The notes beneath the pieces were generated by a model. It worked only from the letters and a program-made list of their open reading frames with translations. It did not search any database and was not told where the DNA came from. Positions 43,630 through 52,427 of a stretch of DNA of 64,000 nucleotides are shown piece by piece. The position numbers and the translations under genes were made by a program. Positions within the stretch are counted from its first letter, which is position 1, and each line of letters opens with the position of its first letter. This DNA comes from Pseudomonas knackmussii B13 (GTDB lineage: Bacteria; Pseudomonadota; Gammaproteobacteria; Pseudomonadales; Pseudomonadaceae). The DNA lies in the NCBI RefSeq assembly GCF_000689415.1, contig NZ_HG322950.1, forward strand, positions 1,612,001 through 1,676,000. Reading direction: 5' to 3'.

Positions 43630-43704
43630 GTCCCCATAGTTCAATGGATAGAATAAGCCCCTCCTAAGGGCTAGATACTGGTTCGAATCCAGTTGGGGAC
43701 GCCA
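43630..43704 (+). tRNA. tRNA-Arg (anticodon CCU)
   Basis: 75 bases with encoded CCA. Acceptor GTCCCCA pairs with TGGGGAC; the anticodon loop CTCCTAA is closed by AGCCC/GGGCT, giving CCT; the T-loop is GGTTCGAATCC. Confidence 0.96.
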
Positions 43705-43731
43705 TCCCGCCCGTTCTTCTGCGTCTCTCCC

Positions 43732-44802
43732 TCACGCCGCGTATGTGAAGCGGTTCTTGCCGTTGTGCTTGGACTCGTACAGGGCCTTGTCGGCCTTGAT
43801 CAGCGCCTGGCTAAGGCTGTCGCAGGGGCCCAACAGGGCGAGGCCGATGCTCACCGTCACCGGCGGTTCACTGGGCGCCTCGCGTACCTGGCGGCAGAGT
43901 TCGTCCACCGCCTGTTCGGCTTCCAGGCGCGTCAGCCCGCACAGGTAGATGCCGAATTCCTCGCCGCCCAGGCGGGCGAACTCATGGCCATTCATCACGT
44001 GCTTCAACTGCCGGCCGACATGCTTGAGCACCTCGTCGCCGATGTCGTGGCCGAAGCGGTCGTTGACCTTCTTGAAATCGTCGACGTCGACCATCGCCAG
44101 GTACTGGCGCCGTTCGCCGGCGTCCTGCATCTGTCGCTCGACGTTGAGCATGAAGGCGCGGCGGTTGGGTATCTCCGTCAGCACGTCGATGTACGCCTGG
44201 TCCAGCAGCAGCTTGGCCATGGCGAAGTTGCGTAGCCTGGCCTCCCGGGTGTGGTGGAAGTTGTAGGAAATGATGCCGGTGAAGAACAGCCAGTAGCTGA
44301 TCAGCAGGGTCATGCGGAAGGGGCCGACTTCCATCGAGCCGAAGATCGGCGACAGCAGCAGCCAGTCCAGCGCCATCACGCCGGCGAAGGCCCAGGTCCG
44401 CAGCGGCAGGATCGAGGCGCAATAGAGCATTGCCGAGGCGCTCAGGGTCGCCCAGACCGGCTGCAGGATCACCGGCAAGCCATCGATGATCAGCCGTAGG
44501 CCGATACCGTAGCTGAGCGCGAAGACCAGGTTGAACAGGTCGAACTGCCAGGCCTTGCGGATGCCTTGCAGGATGGCCAGCTGCGCGTAGAGCAGGACCA
44601 GGGCGAACACCGAATACAGGGTGAAGCCCTGGCCGCCCTGGAAGCTCACGATCAGGTCAAAGAGGAACCAGATGCCGATGCTGATGGCGTAGATCAGAAG
44701 GCAGAAGCTGTGCTGCCGCTCGTACTCGTACTGCTGGAATTCCTGGCGCAGCGCTGCCGTGATGGGGCGCTGCAGGGCTTCTTGTTCGACGGTCTTGAAC
44801 AT
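43732..44802 (-). CDS. Membrane diguanylate cyclase (GGDEF)
   Basis: A 356-residue protein: about six membrane segments (residues 30-185, as in MASE-type sensors) and a C-terminal GGDEF domain (about 195-356) with an intact active site GGEEF (279-283) and VDVDDFKKVNDRFGHDIGDE. The inhibitory RxxD site that normally precedes the active site is replaced (M-N-G-H), so product inhibition is probably absent. It starts 33 bases after the DUF4434 gene in the same direction and is probably the last gene of the wecB-nfr unit, supplying c-di-GMP to NfrB. This link is inferred. Confidence 0.9.
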   Translation of the reverse strand: MFKTVEQEALQRPITAALRQEFQQYEYERQHSFCLLIYAISIGIWFLFDLIVSFQGGQGFTLYSVFALVLLYAQLAILQGIRKAWQFDLFNLVFALSYGIGLRLIIDGLPVILQPVWATLSASAMLYCASILPLRTWAFAGVMALDWLLLSPIFGSMEVGPFRMTLLISYWLFFTGIISYNFHHTREARLRNFAMAKLLLDQAYIDVLTEIPNRRAFMLNVERQMQDAGERRQYLAMVDVDDFKKVNDRFGHDIGDEVLKHVGRQLKHVMNGHEFARLGGEEFGIYLCGLTRLEAEQAVDELCRQVREAPSEPPVTVSIGLALLGPCDSLSQALIKADKALYESKHNGKNRFTYAA

Positions 44803-44835
44803 GTCGGTGGGCGTCGTGCCTTGCGGGATTCGGGG

Positions 44836-45702
44836 TCAGGGGTGGGCGCTGCTCCTGTGTGCTTCGAGCAGGACTGCGGCCCATGGCCGATAGCGTAGCT
44901 CGAACGATGCCCGAGGGTGACAGGTACTGCCGATGGTTTCTGGTGCTGCCGGCTCTGCGCGGAAGGGCTGGCCAGGCGCGCTGGTCTGGCGGAAGGCTTC
45001 GTCGACCACGCCGATGCTGCAGGGCAGGGCGCTGGCGTAGGCCGCGCGTACCGGTGCCGGCAAGCTGCCGGTGCCGGTTCCGTCCTGCCACCAGACTTGT
45101 ATGCCGAGGCCGGCGATGTCCTGCAGCCAGGCGGCATAGACCGTCGGCGCGAGCTTGCCGGCGCTGAAGGCGCTGAGCTGCAGTGGCGCATCCAGCTGGC
45201 CGGCGAAATCCTTGAGCTGGCGCTGCAGGCTCTGGCGGCGGCCGGCGTCGAGGAAGTGCAGGTCGTCCAGCTCCATGGGCATGTACCAGGCCGACAGCGG
45301 TAATTGCCAGTCGCGGCGGAGGATGCGCTGTTGGGTCAGCGAGCGGCCCAGCTGGTATTGCCAGTAGCTCTCCAGCCCGGGGCCGTCCAGCTCGCTCAGG
45401 CGTTGGTAGTAGGCCGGGTCCATGTACAGGCCGAGCACCAGCTGCAGCCCGGCTGCGTGGGCCTTTTTCAGCGACTGCGCCAGCCAGCCGTGCGGGCCGC
45501 CGAAGTCTTCGGTGCCATAGGCGCTCCATTGCACGATCAGCGTGTGTACGCCCTGTCTGGCGGTGGCTTGCCAGAGCTGTTGCCATTGTTCCGCAGAGAG
45601 CGCGGCATCGGCGTTCAGCGGCTGGTAGAACAGGCTTTCCTCGGCTCGCACTGCACTGGCGAATGTGCAGAGCAGGGCCAGGACGAACAGGAAGCGGCGC
45701 AT
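44836..45702 (-). CDS. DUF4434 exported protein, glycoside-hydrolase-like
   Basis: A 288-residue protein with a signal peptide (MRRFLFVLALLCTFASAVRA) and a DUF4434 TIM-barrel-like body: LWQATARQGVHTLIVQWSAY (strand 1), KKAHAAGLQLVLGLYMDP, WYMPMELDDLHF with acidic residues at the expected end of a strand, and IAGLGIQVWWQDGTGTG. DUF4434 proteins resemble glycoside hydrolases, although activity is seldom shown. The ATG (45702) overlaps the nfrA stop (TGATG). A periplasmic hydrolase acting on the exported glycan, as PelA or PslG do in other systems, is the likely role. Confidence 0.78.
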   Translation of the reverse strand: MRRFLFVLALLCTFASAVRAEESLFYQPLNADAALSAEQWQQLWQATARQGVHTLIVQWSAYGTEDFGGPHGWLAQSLKKAHAAGLQLVLGLYMDPAYYQRLSELDGPGLESYWQYQLGRSLTQQRILRRDWQLPLSAWYMPMELDDLHFLDAGRRQSLQRQLKDFAGQLDAPLQLSAFSAGKLAPTVYAAWLQDIAGLGIQVWWQDGTGTGSLPAPVRAAYASALPCSIGVVDEAFRQTSAPGQPFRAEPAAPETIGSTCHPRASFELRYRPWAAVLLEAHRSSAHP

Positions 45703-48700
45703 CAGAAATTCACCTCCACACCGACCAGCCAGCCGTTGGCCTGTTCGTACAGGTTGCCGCCCAGGCCGAGCTGGTACTCGCTGCGCACCGTCACGTGCGC
45801 GCGGTAGGCGTTGTAGCGATCCTCGCCGTACCAGTACTGCCAGCGCAGGCCGACGCCGCTGCGCAGGTCCTGGCGCCAGTCGTTGCTCGGGTCTTGCGCG
45901 GAGAACTCGCCGAAGCCGTAGGGCATGAGCGTCTGTGGCGATTGCGTGGGCAGCTTCCAGGCGTGCCCCTGCTGGTAGCGCGAGACCCACTGGTGGTCGC
46001 CGGCGTGGGTCCACCACGCGGCATCGAGGTAGAGGAAGCGCTCGTCCCACTGGTCCTCGTCGACGCGCCAGTCGTTGCGGTACTTGCCCTGGTCGAGGAA
46101 GGACGCGGTGGCGCGCAGGAGGAAGTCGCTGCTGGTCTGGCCGTCGCGCTCGTGGTCGCGGATGCCTTTGTTGACCTTGTCGGGAGAGAGCAGGTCGTGC
46201 AGGTGCAGGCCGTCGAACACGCTCTCGTCCACCGAGTTCTGCTTGTACAGCTCGCTGTAGAGGTTGAGGTTGTAGTCGCCGAACGGCTTGTAGCGCAGGC
46301 CGACGCCGGTGGCAACGAAGCGGCCGTAGCGGTCGCGCTCGTCGCCGCCGACCAGGGCGCGGCCGTAGATCGACAGGCTGCTGCCGTTGCGTGTCGGTTC
46401 CTCGCCCAGGGCGTGGTCCCAGACGGCCATCTGCACGTTCTGCGCGCGGGCGCGGCGTTGCTGCCCGGTGCTGCCGTCGTCGCGGATGAAGTCGTTGGTC
46501 GAAGTGCCGGCCGGCGACCAGGTGCTGGCCAGGGTCAGGTTGTCGCGCTGGGACAGCGTCTGGTGGGCGCGGCGCTGGCGGAAGCGCCGCTCTTCCAGGC
46601 TGCCGTAGTCGTCGTCGCCGGCCACCGGGGCCTGTTCCAGGTCGATGACGCGGCGCAGCTCGCTGCGTGCGGCGGCGCTGTCTTCGGCTTCGTCGTAGCG
46701 CCAGGCGAGGGTCTCGCCCAGGCGATAGTCCTCGGGGTAGTCGCGGGTGGCGCGCTGCAGGTAGGGGATGGCCTGGCGGCGCTCCTCGGGTGTCGCTGCG
46801 CCGGCCAGGCGCATGCCGTAGTCGGCGCGATAGCGCGGGTTGTCCGGTTCGCGGCGCACCGCCTCGGCCAGCCAGGCGGTGCTCTGTGCGCTGTCGCCAG
46901 CGAGTTGAGCCGTGCCGGCGGCGGCGTAGAAGTGCGCGGCCTCGGGCTGGTTCTGCAGGGCCTGGCGCTGGCGGGCGAGGGCTTCCCGATAATCCTTGCG
47001 GCCTGCTGCGATGTTCGCGCCCAGAGCCCAGTCATCCGCGCCGCGGCGCTTGGCTTGTTGCCAATAGCGCTCGGCAGCGGCGTTGTCCTGCACGGCCAGG
47101 GCATCGCGGGCGGCGGTAAGGCGCGCGCTGTCATCCAGTTCGGCGTCGGGAACGCTGCGCCAGATGCGCAGGGCGCCGGCCGGGTCGCCAGCGGCGTCCA
47201 GCGCATAGGCCAGCGGCAGCCGTGCGGCGGAGTCGCCCTTGGCCAGGGCGCCCTGGTAGTAGACCACCGCGCTGCCCGGCTGGCCGGGCATGGCGCAGCG
47301 GCCGAGGGCGCGCAAGTCGCCCGCGGAGGTCGGACTGGCGCCGATCTGGCGCTGCACGATGTCGCAGTGACCGCCCTCGGCCAGGCGGGCGACCAACGGG
47401 CCGCGCTGGTCGGCGGGCAGGGTGGCGAGCAGCTTCTGCATGCGCGCCAGGTCGAGCGGTGCACCGGGCCGGCTGTAGAGGTCGGCCAGGCGTTGCAGCA
47501 GGGGACGCGGCAGGCGCGCCCCGTAGCGGTCGAAGGCCGGTTCGAGCAGCGCCTGGACGCGATTTGCCTGGCCGTTGCTCAGCGCCAGGTAGCTGGCCTG
47601 GTCGAGCGCCGCCAGGTTGCCGCTCTGGCGGTAGTAGCGCTCCCACAGGTCGGCGGCTTCGCCACGGCGTCCGGCGGCCTGCAGCAGCTCGGCGCGCTGG
47701 CGTAATACCGTCGGCGTCTGTGGCTGGTTGGCGAGCAGGGCCAGGGCTTCGCGGCTGCGGCCTTCGGCGCGCAAGGTGTCCACCAGGCCCTGGCGGCGTT
47801 TGCTGTCCCAGGGTTCGGGCAGGGTCGTCTGGCTCAGCAGATCGCTTGCGCCGAGGCGTTGGGCCAGCACCAGCCAGGCCTGTGGATTCTCTTGCGGAGG
47901 GCACTGGCGCAGCTGCTGCAGCGCCAGTTGCTGGTCGCGGCTGGAGAGCCAGTCCACGGTTTCCAGGCAGGGGCGTTGCAGTTCATTGCTCAGGCGTTGG
48001 GTGAGGGCGACGTCGCCGCTTTGCCGGGCCAGTTCCCAGAGCTGCTCGCGCTGCCGTGGATCGGCCTGGTCGGCGGCGGGCAGCGACTGCAGCCAGCGCT
48101 TGGCCAGTGGCTGGTCGCCGACGGCGATGGCGCGCTCGGCCATGGCCTGGCGCGCACGGTGCTCGGCGGCCGGGTTGGGCGCGCTCTGCAGTAGCTTCTC
48201 CAGCGGCGCTTCGTCGAGGCGCTGGGCGTAGGCGTTGGCCAGGCGCTGCCAGTCCTCGGCCGACAATTGGCCGCGCTCGGCCAGCGGTGCCAACTGGTCG
48301 ATGGTGGTGTTCCAGTCGCGCAGTTGCTCGGCCCAGTTGGCGCGGGCTTCGCGCAGCACCCGGCCGTCCTTGCCGGGCGGCACGGTGGCCAGCCAGTCCA
48401 GCGCCGCGCGGGCGCCCTGGCGTTTGCCGAGGCTGAGGCTGTAGGCCTGCCACAGGCGCACGCGGTCGTTGCCTTCGGCCTGGGTCAGCCAGGCATTGAC
48501 GGTCGCGGCGGGCGGCGGGTCCTGCTCGATCCAGGCCAGGCGCAGTTCCATCAGCGCACGGCCGTCGGTTTCGGCCTGGGCTTCGCGCTCGGCATCGGCA
48601 TAGCGGCGCTGCTTGGCCAGCGCCTCGACCAGCAGCACGCGCGCTTCCTGGTTGTTCGGCACGGACTTGAGGAGGTGGCGCATCAAGTGCTCGACCTCGC

Positions 48701-48851
48701 TCCAGTTGTCCTTGCCGGCCTCGCGGTAGGCGCGATCCATGTACGGATAACTGCGGAATTTCTGGAAGTCGGTCAGCGGCTGGGCCGCGCAGAGCGAAGT
48801 CCCCACTGCCAGGAGCAGGGCGCCGAGGAGGGCGCTGTGATGCAGCTTCAC
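45702..48851 (-). CDS. nfrA: NfrA-like outer-membrane protein with TPR repeats
   Basis: A 1049-residue protein resembling the E. coli phage-N4 adsorption protein NfrA. Signal peptide (about 1-22), a long superhelical TPR-type region (about 30-830, for example NAYAQRLDEAPLEKLLQSAP and LYSRPGAPLDLARMQKLLAT) and a C-terminal beta-barrel-like part (about 850-1049) that ends in VGVEVNF with terminal phenylalanine. Start codon GTG at 48851 behind AAGGAGG, overlapping the nfrB stop (GTGA). Proposed glycan exporter of the outer membrane, analogous to PgaA or BcsC. Confidence 0.85.
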   Translation of the reverse strand: MKLHHSALLGALLLAVGTSLCAAQPLTDFQKFRSYPYMDRAYREAGKDNWSEVEHLMRHLLKSVPNNQEARVLLVEALAKQRRYADAEREAQAETDGRALMELRLAWIEQDPPPAATVNAWLTQAEGNDRVRLWQAYSLSLGKRQGARAALDWLATVPPGKDGRVLREARANWAEQLRDWNTTIDQLAPLAERGQLSAEDWQRLANAYAQRLDEAPLEKLLQSAPNPAAEHRARQAMAERAIAVGDQPLAKRWLQSLPAADQADPRQREQLWELARQSGDVALTQRLSNELQRPCLETVDWLSSRDQQLALQQLRQCPPQENPQAWLVLAQRLGASDLLSQTTLPEPWDSKRRQGLVDTLRAEGRSREALALLANQPQTPTVLRQRAELLQAAGRRGEAADLWERYYRQSGNLAALDQASYLALSNGQANRVQALLEPAFDRYGARLPRPLLQRLADLYSRPGAPLDLARMQKLLATLPADQRGPLVARLAEGGHCDIVQRQIGASPTSAGDLRALGRCAMPGQPGSAVVYYQGALAKGDSAARLPLAYALDAAGDPAGALRIWRSVPDAELDDSARLTAARDALAVQDNAAAERYWQQAKRRGADDWALGANIAAGRKDYREALARQRQALQNQPEAAHFYAAAGTAQLAGDSAQSTAWLAEAVRREPDNPRYRADYGMRLAGAATPEERRQAIPYLQRATRDYPEDYRLGETLAWRYDEAEDSAAARSELRRVIDLEQAPVAGDDDYGSLEERRFRQRRAHQTLSQRDNLTLASTWSPAGTSTNDFIRDDGSTGQQRRARAQNVQMAVWDHALGEEPTRNGSSLSIYGRALVGGDERDRYGRFVATGVGLRYKPFGDYNLNLYSELYKQNSVDESVFDGLHLHDLLSPDKVNKGIRDHERDGQTSSDFLLRATASFLDQGKYRNDWRVDEDQWDERFLYLDAAWWTHAGDHQWVSRYQQGHAWKLPTQSPQTLMPYGFGEFSAQDPSNDWRQDLRSGVGLRWQYWYGEDRYNAYRAHVTVRSEYQLGLGGNLYEQANGWLVGVEVNF

Positions 48852-51022
48852 AGGGCCTCCTTGGCGAGCAGGTAGGACTCGTGCTGTTCCTCGGCCTGCC
48901 GCCGCAAGGCGTCGTCCAGTACCGACCGGTCGATCATGCCGCGCTCCATCAGGTGCTGGCCGAGGGACTGGCGCTCGGGGTCGAAGTCGATCAGCGCCTG
49001 GTTGAACAGTGCCGAAGGCAGGATCCCGCGCACCTGGAGGAGATCGCCAAAGAGCACCTGGCGGACGCAGATCCGCTCGAGCAGGGCCTCGTCGTCCTGG
49101 TGCTTGTGCGCGACCTCGAGCACGGTGCGCGTTTGCTCGTTCAGCCGGTCGCCGCCGTACCAGTAGCGCAGGCCCAGGGTGACCCGACCCTGGGGGGCGA
49201 GGCGCCAAGTCACCGGGCGGCCGAGTTGCCGGCTGATGGCGCCGAGGGATACCTGGCTGACCTGGCGTTCGCTGGCCAGCACCAGCGTCTGGTCTTCCTC
49301 CGCCACTGGCAGCACTGCGTAGCGCATCGCCAGTAGGCGCGGAAAGGCATGAATGAGCGCAGCGTCGAGCTTGAAGGGATTCAGCGGCGCCCAGGGTTCG
49401 TCCAGCTGTTCGGCCAGGGCCTCGACCAGCTGGCGGCTGTCGATCAGGCCGCGCAGCAGCAGTTCATGGCCCAGGCGCCGGCGTATCGGGTTGGTCGCCG
49501 CGGCTTCGAGTTGCGTCTCGTCGATCAACCCCTGGGCTATCAGCTTCTGCCCGAGTGCCATGCGCTTGGGGCTGGCCAGGGCGGGGAACTCGTGGGTGGT
49601 CTTGTCCCAGGCCACGCGCCGCGAGTCGCCCATTTCCAGCACCTGGCGCAGGGCGCGCAGGTTGGCGAAGAAGTTGACGAAGTTGCTCCACATCATCCGC
49701 GGCGCCGACAGCAGGCCTTCGCCGATGCCGTAGTAGCGGGTGACGAACCAGCCGCGCTGGAACAGGCGGTTGAGCAGCATCAGGCCGTTGAGCCAGAGCA
49801 GCGTGCTGAGCAACTGGCTGTCGGCCAGCAGCGAGGGGAAGTGCCAGGCGTTGGGCGCCAGCAGGGTGATCAGCCACATGCTGATCAGCACCAGGAACAG
49901 CAGGTTGACCAGGAAGCTGAGCAGGTAGGCGATCAGGCCCCGGCGGTCGCGCCAGAGGAAGTAGTTGAGCATCCCCTTGTCGCTCCAGCCGAGGTTGCGC
50001 GTGCCCTGGAAGACGATGCCGGTGATCCACCGCGACTTCTGCCGGATGGCGTGCTCGAGGTTGCGCGGGAAGTGCTCGCGCACGCAGATCACCTGGGCGA
50101 AGCGGCGGTTCATGCCGAAGCTGAAGTGGCGCTCAAGCGCCAGGCGCGGATCGCTCACCGAGTAGCGCGCGAAGATGCATTTCATGCCCTTGCGCTTGAG
50201 GCGGAAGCCGATGTCGTAGTCCTCGGTGAGGCTCTGCACGTCGAAGGCGATGCCGTCGCCGTCCTCCAGCAGCGAGGCGATGGCCTTGCGGCTGAAGCAG
50301 GTGCCGACCCCGGCGCTGGGCACCTGGCCGGTGAGCGCTTCGCGGACGATGACGTCCTTGCCGTGGTTCTCGGCGAACTCGTCGACGTAGTGCCCGGCGG
50401 TGAAGCCCTTCCACTCCGGGGCGAAGGGGTACACCGGGATCTGGATCATGTCCTTGGCCGGCAGCAGGTAGTTGAACAGGCGCAGTTCCAGGGGCGAGAT
50501 GACGTCCTCGGCGTCGTGCAGGATGAAGCCGGCGAACTGCACGCGGGCATCGGCCTCGAAGCGCAGGATGGCGTCGATGATGTTGTTCAGGCAGTCGGCC
50601 TTGCTGGTCGGCCCGGGGCGTGCGCAGACCACCTTGTGGACGTTGGGGAAGTGCAGGCAGACGGCGTCGACGTCGGCCTGGGTGTCCGGGTCGTTGGGGT
50701 AGGTGCCGACGAAGATCTGGTAGTTCTCGTAGTCCAGGGTCGAGGCCGCCAGGCGCGCCATCTCGCCGACCACGCCGACCTCGTTCCAGGCCGGCACCAT
50801 GATCGCCAGCGGCTTCTCCGGGGTGGCGTAGAGGCGTTGCTCGTCGGCCGGCTCGAAGCGGCTGTAGATGCGCAGCCGGCGGATCAGGCGGCGGCCCCAG
50901 TAGACGAGGTCGATGAACAGGTCATCCAGGCCGAGCAGGAACATCAGGATGGCGAGGACGATGGCCAACCACTTCAGGGCGTACAGCACATAGGCCAGTA
51001 CGTCGACCAGCAACAGACTCAT
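48848..51022 (-). CDS. nfrB: NfrB-like glycosyltransferase with MshEN c-di-GMP-binding repeats
   Basis: A 724-residue inner-membrane GT2 protein. N-terminal membrane segment(s) (10-45); catalytic domain with IMVPAWNE, LHDAEDVISPLE, TEDYDIGFRL and the QxxRW-type RQKSRWITG; further membrane helices (about 350-430); then a soluble tail. The tail has MshEN-type motifs (LG-x2-L-x3-G-x6-L): about 490-509, RRLGHELLLRGLIDSRQLVE (515-534), a weaker copy at 658-681, and SLGQHLMERGMIDRSVLDDA (686-705). MshEN domains bind cyclic di-GMP, and E. coli NfrB is reported to be c-di-GMP activated. TGATG overlap with wecB. Confidence 0.9.
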   Translation of the reverse strand: MSLLLVDVLAYVLYALKWLAIVLAILMFLLGLDDLFIDLVYWGRRLIRRLRIYSRFEPADEQRLYATPEKPLAIMVPAWNEVGVVGEMARLAASTLDYENYQIFVGTYPNDPDTQADVDAVCLHFPNVHKVVCARPGPTSKADCLNNIIDAILRFEADARVQFAGFILHDAEDVISPLELRLFNYLLPAKDMIQIPVYPFAPEWKGFTAGHYVDEFAENHGKDVIVREALTGQVPSAGVGTCFSRKAIASLLEDGDGIAFDVQSLTEDYDIGFRLKRKGMKCIFARYSVSDPRLALERHFSFGMNRRFAQVICVREHFPRNLEHAIRQKSRWITGIVFQGTRNLGWSDKGMLNYFLWRDRRGLIAYLLSFLVNLLFLVLISMWLITLLAPNAWHFPSLLADSQLLSTLLWLNGLMLLNRLFQRGWFVTRYYGIGEGLLSAPRMMWSNFVNFFANLRALRQVLEMGDSRRVAWDKTTHEFPALASPKRMALGQKLIAQGLIDETQLEAAATNPIRRRLGHELLLRGLIDSRQLVEALAEQLDEPWAPLNPFKLDAALIHAFPRLLAMRYAVLPVAEEDQTLVLASERQVSQVSLGAISRQLGRPVTWRLAPQGRVTLGLRYWYGGDRLNEQTRTVLEVAHKHQDDEALLERICVRQVLFGDLLQVRGILPSALFNQALIDFDPERQSLGQHLMERGMIDRSVLDDALRRQAEEQHESYLLAKEAL

Positions 51023-52170
51023 CAGACCTCACTCGCCTTGTGTTCGTGCAGCCACGCGACCAGTCGGGCGCCGATGCGCTCGCTGGCGTGCCCGTCTCCA
51101 TAGGGGCTGTAGACCCGGTTCATATGGGCATGGGCTTCGGCGTCGTCGAGCAGGGTCGAGGTCTCGCCGACGATGCGCTTGGTGTTGGTGCCCACCAGCA
51201 TCACGGTGCCGCCTTCGAGCACCGAGGGTCGCTCGGTGACCTTGCGCAGCACCAGCAGCGGCTTGCCCAGGGCCGGCGCTTCCTCCTGGATGCCGCCGGA
51301 GTCGGTGAGGATCAGGTAGGCGCGGTCCATCAGCCAGACGAAGTGCTGGTAGTCCTGCGGGGCGATCAGGTGGATGTTCGGCTTGTCCGCCAACAGGCCG
51401 TAGACCGCCTGCTGCACCTGTGGATTGAGGTGCACCGGATAGACGAACTGCACGTCGGGATAGCGCCGCGCGAGCTCGGCCAGCGCCTCGCAGATGTGCT
51501 GGAAGCCCAGGCCGAAGTTCTCCCGCCGGTGGCCGGTGATCAGCACCAGGCGCTTGTCGGCGTCGAGGGCGGCCAGCGGCGAGTCGGCGGCCGGCTGCCA
51601 CCCGCTTTCGTGCAGGTGGTCGCGCATCCACAGCAGGGCGTCGATCACGGTGTTGCCGGTGACCTCGATCTGGTCGATGGAGGTACCTTCGCGCAGCAGG
51701 TTGTCGCGGGCCTTCTTGGTCGGCGGGAAGTGCAGGTCGGCGATCACCCCGGTGAGGCGCCGGTTGGCTTCCTCCGGCCAGGGTTGCTGCAGGTTGCCGG
51801 TGCGCAGGCCGGCCTCGACATGGCCGACCGGGATCTTGCGGTAGAAGGCGGCGAGGGCGGCGATGAAGCTGGTGGTGGTATCGCCGTGGACCAGGACCAT
51901 GTCCGGGTGCAAGCGCGAGAAGGCGGCGTCGAGCTTGCCGAGCATCTGCTGGGAGAGGCCGTTGAGGCTCTGGTTCTGGGTCATCACGTCCAGATCCTCG
52001 TCGGCCTTCAACTCGAAGGAGTCCAGCACTTGCTGTAGCATCTCGCGGTGCTGGCCGGTGGAGCAGATGTGCAGTTGCAGTTCCGGCATCGTCCGCAATA
52101 CGCGGGCGAGCGGGGCCATCTTGATGGCTTCCGGGCGGGTGCCGAAGACCATCATCACTTTGTATGTCAT
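51022..52170 (-). CDS. wecB: UDP-N-acetylglucosamine 2-epimerase (non-hydrolysing)
   Basis: A 382-residue enzyme interconverting UDP-GlcNAc and UDP-ManNAc. Catalytic residues known from E. coli WecB are in VHGDTTTSF, HVEAGLRTGN, WPEEANRRLTG and ITGHRRENFG; MMVFGTRPEAIKMAPL is the N-terminal signature. No dehydrogenase (WecC) gene is beside it, so the product here is probably UDP-ManNAc itself for NfrB. First gene of the nfr unit; E. coli wecB is the old nfrC. Confidence 0.95.
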   Translation of the reverse strand: MTYKVMMVFGTRPEAIKMAPLARVLRTMPELQLHICSTGQHREMLQQVLDSFELKADEDLDVMTQNQSLNGLSQQMLGKLDAAFSRLHPDMVLVHGDTTTSFIAALAAFYRKIPVGHVEAGLRTGNLQQPWPEEANRRLTGVIADLHFPPTKKARDNLLREGTSIDQIEVTGNTVIDALLWMRDHLHESGWQPAADSPLAALDADKRLVLITGHRRENFGLGFQHICEALAELARRYPDVQFVYPVHLNPQVQQAVYGLLADKPNIHLIAPQDYQHFVWLMDRAYLILTDSGGIQEEAPALGKPLLVLRKVTERPSVLEGGTVMLVGTNTKRIVGETSTLLDDAEAHAHMNRVYSPYGDGHASERIGARLVAWLHEHKASEV

Positions 52171-52291
52171 GTCGATTCCATCCGTCAGGCCGGGTCCTTC
52201 CGGTCTAGTCGCAGTCGAGTAGGAAAGTTCCGAGGCAATGAAAGTCCTCGCTGCCGGGCCTGTCCAGCCAAAAGCCGGGTACCGCTGACGC

Positions 52292-52310
52292 AGGTCAAAT
52301 TCATTGACCT
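52292..52310. promoter_or_regulatory. Perfect palindrome between wecB and LysR gene
   Basis: AGGTCAA (52292-52298) and TTGACCT (52304-52310) around ATTCA. The core TCAAATTCATTGA has the T-N11-A form of LysR-family sites. It lies about 120 bases from each of the divergent start codons, so it could control the phosphonate LysR gene, the wecB-nfr unit, or both. Confidence 0.55.
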
Positions 52311-52427
52311 TTTATTTCACGGCGAGCCTCAGCCAAGTGCTTGAATTCAAAGGATTGACGCCAGGGTGTCGGCGTTTGGGCGGGGTTGCCTTGGATACAG
52401 TCGCCACAACACGGAGTGCATGAACGG

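Noticed and set aside
45663..47705. Open frame of 680 codons on the plus strand
   Set aside because: Antisense to nfrA; long shadow frames are expected opposite high-GC genes. No motif or start signal.
49349..51103. Open frame of 584 codons on the plus strand
   Set aside because: It is antisense to nfrB/wecB, whose domains are clear; its residue composition is the typical shadow of a GC-rich gene and no family motif is seen.
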